Below, one piece after another: positions 30,301 to 40,085 of a DNA stretch of 64,000 nt (positions within the stretch are counted from its first letter, which is position 1; each line of letters begins with the position of its first letter). Below the pieces are notes generated by a model. The model did no database searches and was not told the DNA's origin. It saw only the letters and a program-made list of their open reading frames with translations. Origin of the DNA: Pythium myriotylum. Taxonomy: Eukaryota > Oomycota > Peronosporomycetes > Pythiales > Pythiaceae. Location of the stretch: assembly GCA_023091665.1 (NCBI GenBank), contig JALJCQ010000011.1, positions 2,480,001-2,544,000 on the forward strand, given 5' to 3'. Made by a program: the position numbers and the translations under genes.

Positions 30301-32092
30301 CTAGGCCGCCTCACCGACGTTGAGCTGCTTGCCCGTGCCGTAGAAGATCTTGCCCGGGTTCATGATGTTCAACGGGTCGATCGCGTGCTTGATCGCACGC
30401 ATCACGTCCACGCTGTCGCCGTGCTCCAACATCAAGTACTCCATCTTGCCGTCGCCGACGCCGTGCTCGCCAGTGCATGTGCCGCCAGCCGCGAGAGCTC
30501 GCAGCACGAGACGGTTGGAGAAGGCCTTGACGTTGGTCATGAGCTGTTCGTTGTCCTGGAAGAAGGGGATCATGACGTGGAAGTTGCCATCGCCCACGTG
30601 GCTAGTAGTGAGAAGCAAGGGGAGTGATGTCAGTATCAAATAGTCTGGGCGGACAACAAGCATATTCGGAAAAGCAAACGCACCCGACGATCGTTCCAAA
30701 CAGACCCGAGTGACGCAGATCCTCTTGAGTCTCCACGATCACATCTGTGAGCTTGGAGATTGGTACACACACGTCTGTCGAGAGTGCGCGGCTTCCCGGC
30801 ATTTGGTTCTGCAAGAAATGAGCGCATCAGCAACCCCAATCAAACACTGCCCAAGCAGCCAGAACGAGACATACGATGGTAGCCCACCAAGCGGAGTGGC
30901 GGCCGCTCCACAGCTTCTTGCGATCCTCCGCCGACGACGCCAGCTGCACGTCCTTGGCGTTGACGTCCGCCACGATGTCCTGGACAACCGCACTCTGCTC
31001 TTCGATCTCACTCGGAGACCCGTGGTGCTCAATGATCAGCGACGGCATCACGTCGTTGTTCAGCTTCGAGTACTTGTTGATCGCCTCCACCGCAGCCTCG
31101 TCCATCAACTCCATACGCGCCACCGGAATGCCCATCTGCATCACCGTCGCGCATGCATCCACCGCGTCCTTGATGGTGCTAAACGCACACACCATGGTCT
31201 TCTCGGCCTCCGGGATGCCGTACAGACGCAGCTCGGCCTCGGTGATGACCGCCAACGTACCCTCGGAGCCGATGAGCAGACGAGTGAGATCGTATCCGGC
31301 CGACGACTTGCGAGCCCTAACAATAATCCCCACACACACGATCATGTAAGCAAATGCCATCAACCAAACCGAGCATCCACCTGCTCGTACTTGGACCCGG
31401 TCTTGATGACTCGACCGTCCGGAAGCACCGCCGTCAGACCCAACACGTTCGTCTTCATGTTGCCATACCGAACCGTCGTCGTGCCCGACGCGTTCGTCGA
31501 GATCATGCCGCCCAGACTCGCGTTCGCGCCCGGATCGACCGGGAAAAACAGCCCCGTCGCACGCAGCTCCGTGTTGAGCTGCTCGCGCGTCACCCCGGCC
31601 TGCACGCGGCACGCCATGTTCTCGGGCTCGATGGCCAGCACCTGGTTCATGCCCATGAGGTCGAGCGAGACGCCGCCCTGCGTGGCCGAGATGTGGCCTT
31701 CGAGCGACGACCCGGCGCCGAACGGGATCACGGGCGTCGCGGTGGCCGCGCAGATCTTGAGCACCTGGGACACCTCGTCCGTGGACTCGACGAAGGCGAC
31801 GGCGTCGGGCGGCGCGACCTGGTGGTACGACTCATCGCGTCCGTGTTGCTGTGGTGCGCGAGGTCCCCGTGGCATTGGGCAAGTGTTAAACGACTCGGGG
31901 AGATGCTTAGCGAGCGAGCGAGCAGCGTACCTCTCGAATGGCGTTGGCCGTGGAGAAGCGGTCGCCGAGCAGATCGCGCAGCGCCGTGAGCGTGGCCTGT
32001 GGCGTGGCGGCGGAGGAGGAGGAGCTGAGCGCGCGATGGCTGCGCGGAGCCGCGGCGGCGAAGCGCGAGCGACGAGCGAGACGCGACCACAT
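30301..32092 (-). CDS. LDHD: D-lactate dehydrogenase (cytochrome/FAD type), copy 2
   Basis: Five exons: 32092-31931, 31848-31391, 31316-30875, 30808-30684, 30601-30301; 495 residues, collinear with copy 1 (27115-28867). All FAD-binding and C-terminal motifs are intact, so both copies should be active. Differences cluster at the end of exon 3, in exon 4 (SRALST against SRGLVT; RHSGLFGTIVG against RGSGIFGAIVG) and in the last five codons (NVGEAA against HVDTA). Donor of intron 2 is GTACGA rather than GTACGT. It is divergent from TRAP1, with which it may share a 490 bp promoter region. Confidence 0.93.
30318..32092 (-). repeat. Direct duplication block, LDHD copy 2
   Basis: Partner of the block at 27130-28867; see that entry for the mosaic identity pattern. 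Confidence 0.92.
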
Positions 32093-32583
32093 GGTCGCGC
32101 GGGCGCTGCTTGGAGAATGCGACCGGGCTGCCCACTGGTGCTTGGCGCATCAACTGTGTCGTGCGCATTGGAGCTCTTCAACAGCGGATCCGCACCCTGA
32201 TGCGACAACTATATCGCTATTTGTGATTATACGGTTGCCGAATGAGAGATGTCAGTGCTGCTGCTTTTTTGCAACCGACCCGGGGGCGTCAGCAAGTTGG
32301 CTGAGCCGAGGACCTTCCGCCTCTGCTACAATAGAGGAGAGAGCATACTGGCTGAATCCCCTCGTCTCCTGCTTCCTTCTCATGTCTCGTGGGCGAGCCG
32401 TCTTGGTCGGGGCGTCATCCACGAGAACCTTCCTTCGCTTTCCGATTGGCAGGGCGCGTATAGTCACTCTAGCGGTGTATATGTCACTACAAGTGATCTC
32501 CATATACGTTGCCGATCGAGAGGTGTGTGTGTGTGACGGAGGACATCCCTCGTTTCCAGAAGCTTCGCTCGCTCCGACCCACC
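32093..32583. other. Divergent promoter region, LDHD copy 2 and TRAP1
   Basis: 491 bp with an inverted CCAAT (GATTGGC) at 32444-32450, 134 bp upstream of the TRAP1 start. No gene seen. Confidence 0.5.
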
Positions 32584-35048
32584 ATGATGCGCGCCGCCGC
32601 TCTCCGACGCCTCGCGCGCCGCGCGACGACCGCCGCCGTGGCGCACCACTCGACCGCGCGGCTCGCGCTGCAGCGCACGGCTGCGCAAGTGCCCACGCCG
32701 GCCGTGCAGCACTTTCTCACCGCGGCCTTCAGCAGCTCCGCTGGTGCCGAGAAAGGTGAGACCCGTCGCGAGCGTGCCTGGTTCGCTGGAGGTTTTTGCA
32801 AGTGGTGACAAGTCGTTTTGTGCTGGCGTAGCGGACCGCCATGAGTTCCAGGCCGAGACCCGGCAGCTGCTGGACATTGTGACCCACTCGATCTACACGG
32901 ACAAGGAGGTCTTTGTGCGCGAGCTCATCTCGAACGCGTCCGACGCGCTCGAGAAGCTGCGCCACCTGCAGGCCACAGGCGAGACCATCATCGACCCGGA
33001 GCTTGAGCCCAAGATCGTGATCACGACTGACGAGGCCGCCAACACGCTGACGATCGCCGATACGGGTGTGGGTATGTCTAAGGGTGAGCTCGTGGAGAAC
33101 CTCGGCACGATCGCTCGCTCGGGCTCCAAGGCCTTCCTCGAGCAGCTCAAGGAGAAGGTGAGCATCTGCGATTCCCACTGGTGTCATTCCAAAATTCTTT
33201 GCTGACTCGTTTGATACGATAGTCCCCGGGTGGCTCGGGAGATGCGCTCACGGGCATCATCGGCAAGTTCGGCGTGGGCTTTTACTCGGCCTTCATGGTG
33301 GCCGACAAGGTTGAAGTATACTCGCAGTCGGCGATTTCGGGCAACCAGAGCCACCTTTGGCGCTCGGACGGCAGCGGCTCGTATGAGGTCGCGACGGCAA
33401 CGGACGTATCGCGCGGCAGCAAGATCGTGATCCATCTCAAGGAGTCGTGCAAGGACTACGCCAAGGCCTCGCGCATCGAGTCGATTATCCGCCAGTACTC
33501 GAACTTCGTGTCATTCCCGATCGTGCTCAACGGCGAGACGGTCAACACTGTCCAGGCCCTGTGGACCAAGAGCGAGAGCGACGTCACGGATGAGGAGTAC
33601 AACGAGTTCTACAAGTTCATCGCGAACGCGTTTGACGAGCCGTCCTACCGCATCATCTTCAAGGCTGACGCGCCGCTCGAGCTCAAGACGCTCTTCTTCA
33701 TTGGCTCGACCCACACGGAGAAGTTCGGCTACGCGCGTCTCGAGCCAGGCGTGAGCCTCTACTCGCGCAAGGTTCTCATTGAGCGCAACTCGCCTGATAT
33801 CCTTCCGGACTGGCTGCGTTTTGTGCGTGGTGTGGTCGATAGCGAGGACTTGCCGCTGAGCTTGTCGCGTGAGAAGATGCAGGACAGCCGGTTGATTGTT
33901 AAGCTCAAGGATGTTCTGACGCGCCGCATCGTGCGATTCCTCGAGCAGCAGTCGGTCAAGGAGCCGGAGAAGTTCGAGAAGTTCTTCAAGGAGTTTGGCC
34001 AGTTCATCAAGGAAGGTATCTGCACGGACTTTCAGAACAAAAACTCGCTCGCGAAGCTGCTGCGATACGAGTCAAGCCAGCTCGAGAACGACAAGCTGAC
34101 GACGCTGGATGAGTATGTCTCGCGCTGCCCGCCCGAGCAGAACGAAATCTACTACTTGTGTGCGCCGAGCCGCGAGATCGCCGAGTCGTCGCCATACTTT
34201 GAGGCGTTCAAGTGAGTATCTCTTGTTTGTGGCTGAGCCACTTCTTGTCTTACTGAACCGAACGTGATGGCTGTGATCCTTTAGGAAGTCGAACAAGGAA
34301 GTGTTGTTCGTGTACAACCCCATCGATGACTTCGTGATGACGAACGTTGCTGAGTTCAACGGCCGTAAGGTCGTGTCGGCCGAGAATGCCAAGCTCGACC
34401 TGGACGACGCCGACGATGCCAACGTGCCGAAGCTTTCGGAGGATGAGCAGCGCCTCTTCGGCGCGTGGCTCAAGCTCACGCTCGAAGCCAACGTCAAGGA
34501 AGTCAAGGTACGTCTGATAGCTGTCACAAAGTTCCACTGGGGTCAGGTACTCACTCTCGCTTTTCCTTGAAAACAGTTTACTTCGCGTTTGACGGAATCA
34601 CCGGCTATCATCTCGGACCACGAGTCTGCGTCGATCCGCAAGTACGTTCTTCCGATCTTCCCCAACGAAAATGCAATTGGAGCCCTAACTAAACCGTGAT
34701 TGTTCTCAGGATGATGGCGATGGTGAACGACCGCACGGGCCAGAACCTGAGCAGCGCGCTCAAGCACGTCGTGGAGATCAACCCTCGCCACCGCATCATC
34801 GTTGACCTGAACAAGCTTCGTGAGACCAACAAGCCGCTCGCGGAGAAGGTGGCACGCCAGGTACGGCACCTCCAAACCAATTTCTGAAAATTGTTCATAT
34901 TTTACAAATCTTTTCTCGTGAGCAGATCTACACGAACGCCACGGTGGCCGCTGGCCTCGTCGAGGACGGTCGCTCGATGCTGCCAGGGCTCAACGACATC
35001 CTCGGCGAGCTGCTCGAGCACAGCCTCAAGAGCGAGCAGGACAAGTAA
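32584..35048 (+). CDS. TRAP1: Mitochondrial HSP90, TRAP1
   Basis: Seven exons: 32584-32755, 32832-33157, 33223-34211, 34285-34507, 34577-34641, 34710-34860, 34926-35048; 682 residues, all phases agree. An Arg/Ala-rich presequence ([16 protein letters not shown]) precedes the GHKL ATPase domain: [17 protein letters not shown] (catalytic Glu and Mg-binding Asn), [11 protein letters not shown], and [14 protein letters not shown]. The middle domain has the conserved [11 protein letters not shown] with the catalytic Arg. The C-terminal dimerisation domain ends in Lys, with no MEEVD tail, as in mitochondrial and bacterial forms. TRAP1 is an ATP-driven chaperone in the mitochondrial matrix. There is no charged linker, again typical of TRAP1. 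Confidence 0.95.
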
Positions 35049-35293
35049 AGATCCGCTGGTATGTAGCCATGTCACGTACCGTGCTCCCTCTCTTATCCAA
35101 TAGACTCCTTTTCTCTTGCGCCTGCCCATGCAGTTGTCGAGGGGGTTTCTCCCCTGTGTCAAAAGTGGGTAGACCCCTTGACCGTCCACTTCAAGCTCTC
35201 CGGTGCACCCTCCGTCTCACCTTGTTTTGGCACAAGCGAGCCGCCACCAATCTCCAAGCGCCGCTTGTCTGGCACCGCACTCGCGCTCTCGCC

Positions 35294-36645
35294 ATGGTCT
35301 TCGCGCGCCGCGTGCAGCCCGCCGTGGCGCTTTTCCTCGGCGGCCTCTCGGCCGGCGCCGCGCACCGCTCGCTCCACGCGCGTCTCGCGCTCGCCGAGGA
35401 CAAGCGCGACCTGCGCGACCTCGAGTTCGGCGTGCCCCACGACCGCAAGCGCGTGGACCCGTTCTCGCCCTTCTTCCCGTCCGACAAGCACCCGTGCACG
35501 CACGCCGGCATGTTCATCCCGGGCTGCCACGAGCTCAAGATCTTCTCGGGCTCGTCCCACTTTGAGCTCGCGGACGACATCGCGCGCCGCCTCGGCACGC
35601 GCGTCGGCAAGATGAAGCTCGGCCGCTTCGCGGACGGCGAGGTCCAGGTGCAGATCGGCGAGAGCGTGCGCGGGAAGGACGTCTACGTCGTCCAGAGCCT
35701 CGCGAGCCCGGTCAACGACAACATCATCGAGACGCTGCTCATGGTCAGCACCATGCGGCGCGCGAGCGCCAAGCGCGTCACGGTCGTGATTCCGTGAGTG
35801 ACGCTCGAGTTTACGCCCGCATTGCGCTTGAGAATGTGGACTGAAAAAGTGTCGTTGGATTTTTTGTGGCAACTAGGTACTACGCCTACAAGCACCACCG
35901 CCGCGCGAGCCCGGTCGCGACGAGCTTGAACTCCAAGTTCGTGCATAGCCCGGCTGCGGATATCGCCAAGATGCTCGAGGTCATGGGCGTGGATCGCGTC
36001 ATCGGTGTCGACCTCCAGCTGCGCTCGCAGGGCCACGAGGCGTGCTTCTTCAGCTCGCAGATCCCGGTCGAGACGCTTGAGACCACCATGGCTGGCGTCG
36101 AGTACTTTGCGACCCAGGTCCACCTGCGTCGTCCGCTTGTGGTGCTGTCGCCCAATGCCGAATGTCTGCGTCGCGCTCGCAGCTTCCAGAAGGGCCTCAA
36201 CAAGTGGCTCCCTGATTCGCCTGCGCGATTTGCCGCGTTCATCCACGGCATGGACGGCAACATCGACTACAAGCAGGCTGAGATCGTTGGCGACGTCAAC
36301 GGCGCGGATGTGATCGTGGTCGACGATCTCATTGACACGAGTGAGACATTGGCGAAGCTGACCAAGCTCGCCAAGGAGAAGGGCGCACGCAAGATCTACT
36401 GCTTCGCATCGCACCCGCTGCTCACGGGTGACGCCGAGCAGATCATCGACGACTCGGAGATCGCGGAAGTGGTTGTCATGGATACGATCCCCGCCGACCC
36501 AAAGCGCGGGCACTCGGAGAAGATCAAGCGCCTCTCGGTCGCGCCGATGCTCGCCGAGCTCATCCAGGCCGAGCACTTCAAGGCCCACTCGTACATTGAC
36601 CGACAGACGTCGCGTGAAGACTACAACTACCACCACAGCTTTTAA
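35294..36645 (+). CDS. Ribose-phosphate pyrophosphokinase-like protein with N-terminal extension
   Basis: Two exons: 35294-35793 and 35877-36645, phase 2; 422 residues against about 320 for typical PRPS. The core begins at about residue 80 (LKIFSGSSHFELADDIARRL) and keeps GESVRGKDVYVVQS, NDNIIETLLM and DVIVVDDLIDTSETL. The first 80 residues start with an Arg/Ala-rich segment that could target mitochondria. PRPS makes PRPP from ribose-5-phosphate and ATP. Odd points: the catalytic loop that carries Lys and Arg in active enzymes (KERKK in animals, KRR in plants) reads HGMDGNID here, and the PRPP loop is DTSET, not DTGGT or DTCGT. It may be a divergent enzyme or a regulatory PRPS-associated protein. 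A fragment of this gene is found at 38211-38390. Confidence 0.85.
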
Positions 36646-36747
36646 CGTGCTGGCGTGTCTCTTTATAAGAGGTGCAAGAAAGAAAAACGCATTCTCTTCT
36701 CAAAACGATCTGTGTCTTGAAGGTTAGCGACGTCGGAATATGACTCT

Positions 36748-37368
36748 TCATTCCTTGGACGCATCCTCCTCCTTAGTCACGACCGTGGTTTCCACCGTGG
36801 TGACAGTCTCCGTCTTAGACTGCGACGTACGAGGCGACGTAGGTGGCACCTGCGTCAACGCCTTCGTGACTGACTTGACCAGTTCGCTCTTCTGCACGGC
36901 CACGACGCGACGCGCGATAGCCTCGGTGCCGTTGGTCTGGATGTCTCCGATGACCTCGTTCGTGGCTACCTGGGCCTCCACGAGTTTCTTGTCAATAAGC
37001 GGCTCGTACTTTTTCAGCAGCGGGTAGATGACCGAGTTGTACAAAATCAACGCGCCCTAGAAAACTCCACGACATGAATACTAACCACCACAACAACCAC
37101 AGCAAAGCCATCGAGGAAACTGCACCTTGGTCTTGGGCAGCATCATCCAAATGAGCACGAGCATCTTGACAAAGTAGTAGCCCGGGATCCAGTTGAGGAA
37201 GCGACTCGAGATGGTCTCCGCCGACGTGCAGATGCCGTAGACGGCCCAGTACGTGAGCCACTGCTTGTCATCGTGCGGCGAGGGCGTCTCGAGCGCCTTG
37301 AAGCTCGCGTACGCCGGGTAGCAGACGCCCGCGGCCACGCACACGGGCTTGGACAGCGCCTTCCCCAT
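36748..37368 (-). CDS. REEP/DP1/Yop1 family ER-shaping protein
   Basis: Two exons: 37368-37126 and 37056-36748 (GTGCAG donor, TAG acceptor, phase 0), 183 residues. The TB2/DP1/HVA22 core is clear: CYPAYASFKALE, DDKQWLTYWAVYGI, then hairpin-type hydrophobic segments (FLNWIPGYYFVKMLVLIWMMLP) and YNSVIYPLLKKYEPLID. Proteins of this family insert as wedges and curve ER tubules. The C-terminal 70 residues are charged and Thr-rich with no known domain. Length fits the REEP5/Yop1 subgroup. Confidence 0.92.
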
Positions 37369-37429
37369 GCTCTCCGTTCACGTCAACTTGCTTGGAGCTT
37401 CTCACGAGCTTCAATCAAAATCACAATCC

Positions 37430-37475
37430 ACGTTACCTTCGCGTCACATCACCAATCCAATTTATAATTGTGAAT
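37430..37475 (+). repeat. Direct repeat, left copy (flanks Uma2-like gene 2)
   Basis: TACCTTCGCGTCAC, a short variable spacer, then AATCCAATTTATAAT; the same arrangement recurs at about 38423-38457. The two copies bracket Uma2-like gene 2 and the PRPS fragment. Confidence 0.7.
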
Positions 37476-37500
37476 TCGAGACAAGACGCAGAGATGCCTC

Positions 37501-38160
37501 ATGCTTCCAATGGAGGCGATCGCTCTACCTGATGGAGCTCTTGTTCCGGCAGCCCCAGGAAAGTACAGGGTCGAAAACCCACCGAATTTGAATAAGGTCG
37601 ACGAAAGGCGGTTCTTGCTCGAGTATGATTTCCCATTTCTTTTCGTGAAAGAGATGTCGACGCGAAAAGCGTCGGGAGTCGAACAACGAGAAACGATTCG
37701 ACAAGTGGAGAAATGGCGTGTGCAGCACCCAAATGCCGGAGGAAGCATCGGCAGATGTCGCGAAGGGTTTCAATTCAACAAACCATCTTCGTGGCAAGGG
37801 CAGAATCATCGTCATCAGTTCGTTCCAAGCGTCTCGTATATTGACGAGCAAACGTGGTATCGACTATCAGACAAAGATAAGGATAAGGCCTTTTTGCCGT
37901 GCGTGCCGGCGGTTGTAATTGAGCTGGTGTCAGAAACGGACACGATGGAAGACTTGCAAGCCAAAGTGGCCAAGTTTGTGAATGCAGGCACTCGTGAAGG
38001 TGTTGTTGTGGACACAAGACGTGACCAAATCTGGATCTTCAATCGAAACCAGCAGCCGTATTATGACGCGTTGGGGCCGATTGAGTTTGATTCGTGGCCA
38101 GAATTCACCTTAGATTGCTTCGCGATACGCGATGCACGGACTCGCGCTGGCTTGAGGTGA
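37501..38160 (+). CDS. Uma2-like PD-(D/E)XK nuclease-fold protein 2
   Basis: Intronless, 219 residues (a second ATG lies at 37510). It follows the Uma2 pattern closely: a GSIGRCREGFQF strand-turn, an SVSYIDEQTWYRLSDKDKD segment, PAVVIELVSETDTMEDLQAK with E141, and K155/K158, then GTREGVVVDTRRDQIWIF. In Uma2 proteins the segment before the Glu normally carries a PD dipeptide; here it is P109-S110, so the first metal ligand seems lost. Bacterial homologues are the obvious source. The gene differs from its surroundings in being less GC-rich and intronless. It is enclosed by a pair of short direct repeats and followed by a fragment of the PRPS-like gene. Confidence 0.72.
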   Translation: MLPMEAIALPDGALVPAAPGKYRVENPPNLNKVDERRFLLEYDFPFLFVKEMSTRKASGVEQRETIRQVEKWRVQHPNAGGSIGRCREGFQFNKPSSWQGQNHRHQFVPSVSYIDEQTWYRLSDKDKDKAFLPCVPAVVIELVSETDTMEDLQAKVAKFVNAGTREGVVVDTRRDQIWIFNRNQQPYYDALGPIEFDSWPEFTLDCFAIRDARTRAGLR

Positions 38161-38210
38161 GAAAAATCATTTGTCAGGCACTACGCTAGCTGCAGACTGT
38201 AACGAAAAAT

Positions 38211-38390
38211 ATATCGCCAAGATGCTTGAGGTAATGGGCGTGGATTCCACGCCCATACAATCTTGACAATAACTCAATACCAATCATTTTTTGCCATGCT
38301 CTGGCGTGGAACACGTCATCGGTGTCAATCTATGGCTGATGCCGAGTAAATTATCGTGCTCGACGCTATCATCGACAAAAGTAACAGGGC
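38211..38390 (+). pseudogene. Fragment of the PRPS-like gene
   Basis: 38211-38244 matches 35960-35993 of the PRPS-like exon 2 at 32 of 34 positions (the IAKMLEVMGVD codons). 38303-38339 resembles the next stretch (VIGVDLQL codons), and about 38347-38385 resembles the PRPP-loop region near 36305-36345, with the roughly 280 bp between them missing. In-frame stops are present, so it is not translated. A 58 bp insert separates the first two parts. Confidence 0.75.
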
Positions 38391-38422
38391 GCTTCTCTGG
38401 GGCTATCTCAATCATAATCTAA

Positions 38423-38457
38423 GATACCTTCGCGTCACTTCAATCCAATTTATAATG
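38423..38457 (+). repeat. Direct repeat, right copy (flanks Uma2-like gene 2)
   Basis: TACCTTCGCGTCAC followed by AATCCAATTTATAAT, as at 37430-37475. Confidence 0.7.
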
Positions 38458-38485
38458 CAATGTTTATCACGGGTTGTTCGATAAT

Positions 38486-39940
38486 TTAACTCACAGCCTT
38501 CAGGTCCTCGCTCGGGTGGATTGGGATCTCGGGCACGTGGAACGGGATCGTGAAGTTGCCCGTGCCTGCAGCCATGCGAATGGAGCCATCGTTGAGCTGG
38601 AAGGCGAGGTGGTCGTGGAGGTAGAGCTTGACGAGGTCCTTGCAGAGCTCGAACTGGCGGATCTCGGTCGAGAGCGAAACGTTGTGCACGTCGTGCGATT
38701 TCCAGGCCACACCGCTGCGGTCGTCGATCCGCTTGAGCATCGTCGGACGCGACGTCGAGTCGTTGTGGTTGCGATAGAGCAAGTCGAACGAAAGTTCGAA
38801 CAGCTCAAAGTGGATCGGCAGCGGGTTATGGAGCGTGAGCGTTACATCGAGAAGCAGCAGACACGTGTGGGTCTTGGAATCGAGCTCTTTGAGTTCGGGG
38901 GCGATCGAATAGTGGCGTAGAAGCGCAGGCTTGCCGTCAATCTTGGCCGGAACTTTGATGGGCACGTCGATGAGGTCGAGCAACTGCAGAGATAGGCATG
39001 AGGAGCCTTTGTTGCTGCCACTCACGTGGAGGTTCAGATCGGTGCCACTGAGGTAGGTCTTAAGCATGGTCTGCAGCGGGTTGGTTTCGTTTTTATAAAT
39101 CTCGCTGAAAGCAGAGATGAACGTTTTGCCGTTGCCGAGCATGAATCTCTTCAAGCCGGCTTTCAAGATCGTGTCCTTTTTGTCGGTTTGCAGCTTGACT
39201 GCCAGTGACGGGACATTCCACAGCACCGAGGCATTGTACGAGAACGAGACGTCGGTGTAGGCGAACAGAACTTGGTCGTCGCTCTCGGTATGGATGTGCG
39301 ACAGCGCGATGGTCTTGAGGATCTGGCTCACGAGTCGGTCAAGCTCCTTCTTGATCATATCTCCATTAAAGCCTTGCAATCGAGACGACCGCTTCCTCTT
39401 TTCCTGGTCGGTGAGGTGGCTAAGGTCGAGCGTGATCGAGAATGGGATCAGCATGCACGAAATGTGGACCACCACATCCCCCGCGATCGAGTAGTTCCCA
39501 CCATGCAAGAACACCAGCTCGTGGATGGTTTCCGGACTCGCGACCACGTGGAACGCCAGCGTGGACACCAACGTCGACGGTCCCGACTGCAGCTCAAACG
39601 CCGGCAGCGCCAGATGGAGCAGATTCGTGCCGTTCTTCGACACGGTGAGCTGCACGTGGCCGACTTGCGGCGAGCAGTACGACGGGTTCTCCAGCCGCAC
39701 GACGACGCCGCCTTCGCTCTGCGCGTGGCAGAGATCCGGGACCGTGAGCCGCGCGAGCTCAAAGGTCGTCTTGCGCAGCAGCAGCACGAAGACCACGTGC
39801 GTGGCCAGCAGCGCTACGCCCACGAGCGCCAGCGCCACGAGCTCCGGACGCCACCGGCGCCGCCTCGCGCCCGCCTCGTTGCTCAGCAGCGGCGCGTCGC
39901 TCGCGGCGCCGAGCTCCTCCAGTCGCACCTTGTTGCCCAT
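38486..39940 (-). CDS. Membrane-anchored LEA/DUF3712-like protein
   Basis: Intronless, 484 residues. A short basic cytoplasmic N-terminus (ending RRRRWRPE) precedes one membrane helix (LVALALVGVALLATHVVFVLLL), so the topology is type II. The large outer part is beta-rich with repeated LEA-2-like strands (VVVRLENPSYCSPQVGHVQLTVSKNG; DVTLTLHNPLPIHFELFELSFDLLY), several sequons and a hydrophobic lipocalin-free core. Such proteins in fungi (DUF3712, for example Tag1) sit in the vacuole; the resemblance is weak and by pattern only. Its start is 145 bp from the divergent carboxypeptidase start. Confidence 0.68.
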   Translation of the reverse strand: MGNKVRLEELGAASDAPLLSNEAGARRRRWRPELVALALVGVALLATHVVFVLLLRKTTFELARLTVPDLCHAQSEGGVVVRLENPSYCSPQVGHVQLTVSKNGTNLLHLALPAFELQSGPSTLVSTLAFHVVASPETIHELVFLHGGNYSIAGDVVVHISCMLIPFSITLDLSHLTDQEKRKRSSRLQGFNGDMIKKELDRLVSQILKTIALSHIHTESDDQVLFAYTDVSFSYNASVLWNVPSLAVKLQTDKKDTILKAGLKRFMLGNGKTFISAFSEIYKNETNPLQTMLKTYLSGTDLNLHVSGSNKGSSCLSLQLLDLIDVPIKVPAKIDGKPALLRHYSIAPELKELDSKTHTCLLLLDVTLTLHNPLPIHFELFELSFDLLYRNHNDSTSRPTMLKRIDDRSGVAWKSHDVHNVSLSTEIRQFELCKDLVKLYLHDHLAFQLNDGSIRMAAGTGNFTIPFHVPEIPIHPSEDLKAVS

Positions 39941-39996
39941 TGGGTCGGGATCTCCCTGCTCAAAGGTCGGAGAGCGAGCGAGACGCCCCTTTATCT

Positions 39997-40036
39997 ACCA
40001 ATCATCATCATTGATTTTTATATTTTCACCAATCAT
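39997..40036. promoter_or_regulatory. Two ACCAATCAT boxes in a divergent promoter
   Basis: ACCAATCAT at 39997-40005 and 40028-40036, 31 bp apart, within the 145 bp between the LEA-like gene and the carboxypeptidase gene. The second overlaps an upstream ATG (40035), which argues for the next in-frame ATG at 40086 as the real start. Confidence 0.5.
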
Positions 40037-40085
40037 GATCTCCCAATGCGTTTCCCTTGAAGGTGAAGTTGCAGTGTTGTGTCTC

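Noticed and set aside
27427..32168. Long plus-strand frames across both LDHD copies
   Set aside because: They recur identically in both copies because the DNA is duplicated; they are antisense shadows of the LDHD exons.
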